A program made the translations under genes and the position numbers. The notes beneath the pieces are model-generated. The model saw nothing but the letters and a program-made list of their open reading frames with translations, searched no databases and was not told where the DNA came from. This document shows, piece after piece, positions 63,063 through 64,000 of a stretch of DNA of 64,000 bases. Every line of letters starts with the position of its first letter. Positions within the stretch are counted from its first letter, which is position 1. This stretch comes from Azospirillum brasilense (lineage in GTDB: Bacteria > Pseudomonadota > Alphaproteobacteria > Azospirillales > Azospirillaceae): positions 186,001-250,000 of the forward strand of contig NZ_CP059451.1 of NCBI RefSeq assembly GCF_022023855.1, read 5' to 3'.

Positions 63063-63569
63063 ATGGCTGAAAGAGACCGGTCTTCCCTGCTGGGTCTGCT
63101 GCTCGACCATTATGAAGAGATGACCGGCCATCTGGCCCGGCGCCTGGGGTCGCTGTGCCTCGCCGAGGACGTCGTGCAGGACACCTATCTGCGGCTGCGC
63201 AGCCTGACCGCCTTGCCGGAGATCGACAACCCGCGCTCCTACCTGTACCGCATGGCCGACAACATCGCGCTCGACCGGATGCGTGCGGAGACCCGCCGGG
63301 GGCGGCGCTTCGCCCCGGCGGAACTGGGGTTCGACCGTCCGCTGGACGAGCCGGATGCCGAGGCGACACTGGAGCACAAGCAGCGGCTGGAACGGTTGAG
63401 CCGGGCGCTGGACGAACTGCCGCCGCGCTGCCGCGAGGTGTTTCTGCTTCACAAGTTCGACGGGCTGAGCCATGCCGACATCGCCGCGCGCCTCGGCATC
63501 TCGCGCAGCATGGTGGAGAAGCATGTCATGAAGGCCCTGGCCCACTGCCGCGACCGGCTGGCGCTCTGA
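63063..63569 (+). CDS. ECF sigma factor, FecI type
   Basis: A 168-residue protein. Region 2: LLDHYEEMTGHLARRLGSLC, LAEDVVQDTYLRLRSL, NPRSYLYRMADNIALDRMR. Region 4: LDELPPRCREVFLLHKFDGL and SHADIAARLGISRSMVEKHV. This is the FecI subgroup used for siderophore-receptor regulation. A GTG at 63024 is an alternative start. Coupled to the anti-sigma gene by TGATG. Confidence 0.92.
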   Translation: MAERDRSSLLGLLLDHYEEMTGHLARRLGSLCLAEDVVQDTYLRLRSLTALPEIDNPRSYLYRMADNIALDRMRAETRRGRRFAPAELGFDRPLDEPDAEATLEHKQRLERLSRALDELPPRCREVFLLHKFDGLSHADIAARLGISRSMVEKHVMKALAHCRDRLAL

Positions 63570-64000
63570 TGGAGCGCGAGCGCGATCAAGCGGACTTACC
63601 GGACGACCCGCGGGACGCCGCACTGGCGTGGTTCGTGCGTCTGGAATCCGGCGACGCCGACGCGGCGGACCGCCGGGCCTTTCACGCCTGGCTGGCGCGG
63701 GACCCGGCCCACCGCCACGAATACGACCGGCTGGCCGGGCTGTGGGGCGATCTGGACCGGGTTGCCGATCCGCGCAAGGAACGCCGTGCCGCGCCGACGC
63801 GGCGCCGTTTCCTGGCGTTCGGCGCCGTCGGCGGGGCGGCGGCCTGCGCCGCGGCGCTGGGCGGAGCGGTCGTCCTGACCGGCTGGCCGGCCGACCTGAA
63901 GACCGGAATCGGCGAGCGGCGGACGGTGGCGCTGGACGACGGGTCGGTCCTCACCCTGGACGCCGACAGCGCGGTGGCCGTCGCCTTCACCGCCGGAGAA
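63569..64000 (+). CDS. FecR-family anti-sigma / signal transducer (cut by window edge)
   Basis: 144 codons are visible. DUF4880 head (AALAWFVRLESGDADAADRR, FHAWLARDPAHRHEYDRLAG), then TRRRFLAFGAVGGAAACAAA, a membrane segment with a twin-arginine front, then the start of the FecR periplasmic domain (RRTVALDDGSVLTLDADSAV). It binds the sigma factor and receives the signal from a TonB receptor, which would be expected just beyond the window. Confidence 0.92.
   Translation, partial: MERERDQADLPDDPRDAALAWFVRLESGDADAADRRAFHAWLARDPAHRHEYDRLAGLWGDLDRVADPRKERRAAPTRRRFLAFGAVGGAAACAAALGGAVVLTGWPADLKTGIGERRTVALDDGSVLTLDADSAVAVAFTAGE

Overview
The window is high-GC DNA with the codon use, short overlapping operons and gene families of a Rhodospirillales-type alphaproteobacterium. 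Azospirillum or a close relative is my best guess, from gene content only. There is no rRNA or tRNA gene. Decayed transposases of several families, an arsenic island, giant secreted repeat proteins and an exopolysaccharide cluster suggest a megaplasmid, chromid or accessory chromosomal region.

Layout. (1) 1-6543: a PAS histidine kinase (cut by the left edge) divergent from a DMSO/TMAO respiration operon: a three-heme cytochrome c with a TorC-like C-terminus, a TorD chaperone and a TorA/DorA molybdoenzyme. (2) 6609-8326: acuR-acuI, acrylate-responsive repressor and acryloyl-CoA reductase, with a palindromic operator. (3) 8327-9181: AT-rich, gene-poor stretch with transposase debris. (4) 9182-24346: two convergent giant DUF4347/RTX proteins separated by an IS6-family element; the right-hand one carries a frameshift that detaches its C-terminal RTX and export region. 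(5) 24347-29060: transposase relics (IS701-, IS5- and TniA-like) around an aldo/keto reductase and membrane protein pair. (6) 29141-32825: arsenic operon arsR - arsC (thioredoxin type) - ArsN2/ArsC fusion - acr3 - arsH. (7) 32826-34320: wreckage: an Abi_C-domain relic, a 62-bp inverted repeat enclosing a deleted IS110-type element, an inverted decayed copy of the arsC/acr3 junction, and an IS5 relic. (8) 34321-46279: a winged-helix/NB-ARC regulator cut by a complete IS3-family element, then an oxidoreductase cluster (two paralogous quinone-oxidoreductases, tautomerase, hydrolase, metallo-beta-lactamase fold protein, DsrE protein, truncated SDR, Gfo/Idh protein) with a LysR regulator. (9) 46317-47731: decayed tyrosine recombinase. 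(10) 47737-51021: ABC importer of the nitrate/sulfonate/taurine class divergent from a YdhR-like monooxygenase. (11) 51249-62862: exopolysaccharide cluster (flippase, FkbM methyltransferase, PCP chain-length protein, Wza-like exporter, WecG transferase, polymerase, methyltransferase, WcaJ-type initiator, GH18 hydrolase). (12) 62996-64000: an iron-box-like palindrome, ECF sigma factor and FecR-type anti-sigma factor (cut by the right edge).

How they work together. The cytochrome should carry electrons to the periplasmic S/N-oxide reductase matured by TorD. AcuR/AcuI would detoxify acrylate, a DMSP breakdown product, so regions 1 and 2 may form one organosulfur unit. The arsenic genes supply regulation, two kinds of arsenate reduction, acetylation, efflux and organoarsenical oxidation. 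The EPS genes form a nearly complete Wzx/Wzy-type pathway. The best candidates for novelty are the paired DUF4347/RTX proteins, the chimeric cytochrome, the ArsN2-ArsC fusion, and the layered mobile-element debris that captured an abortive-infection gene end and a second ars copy.
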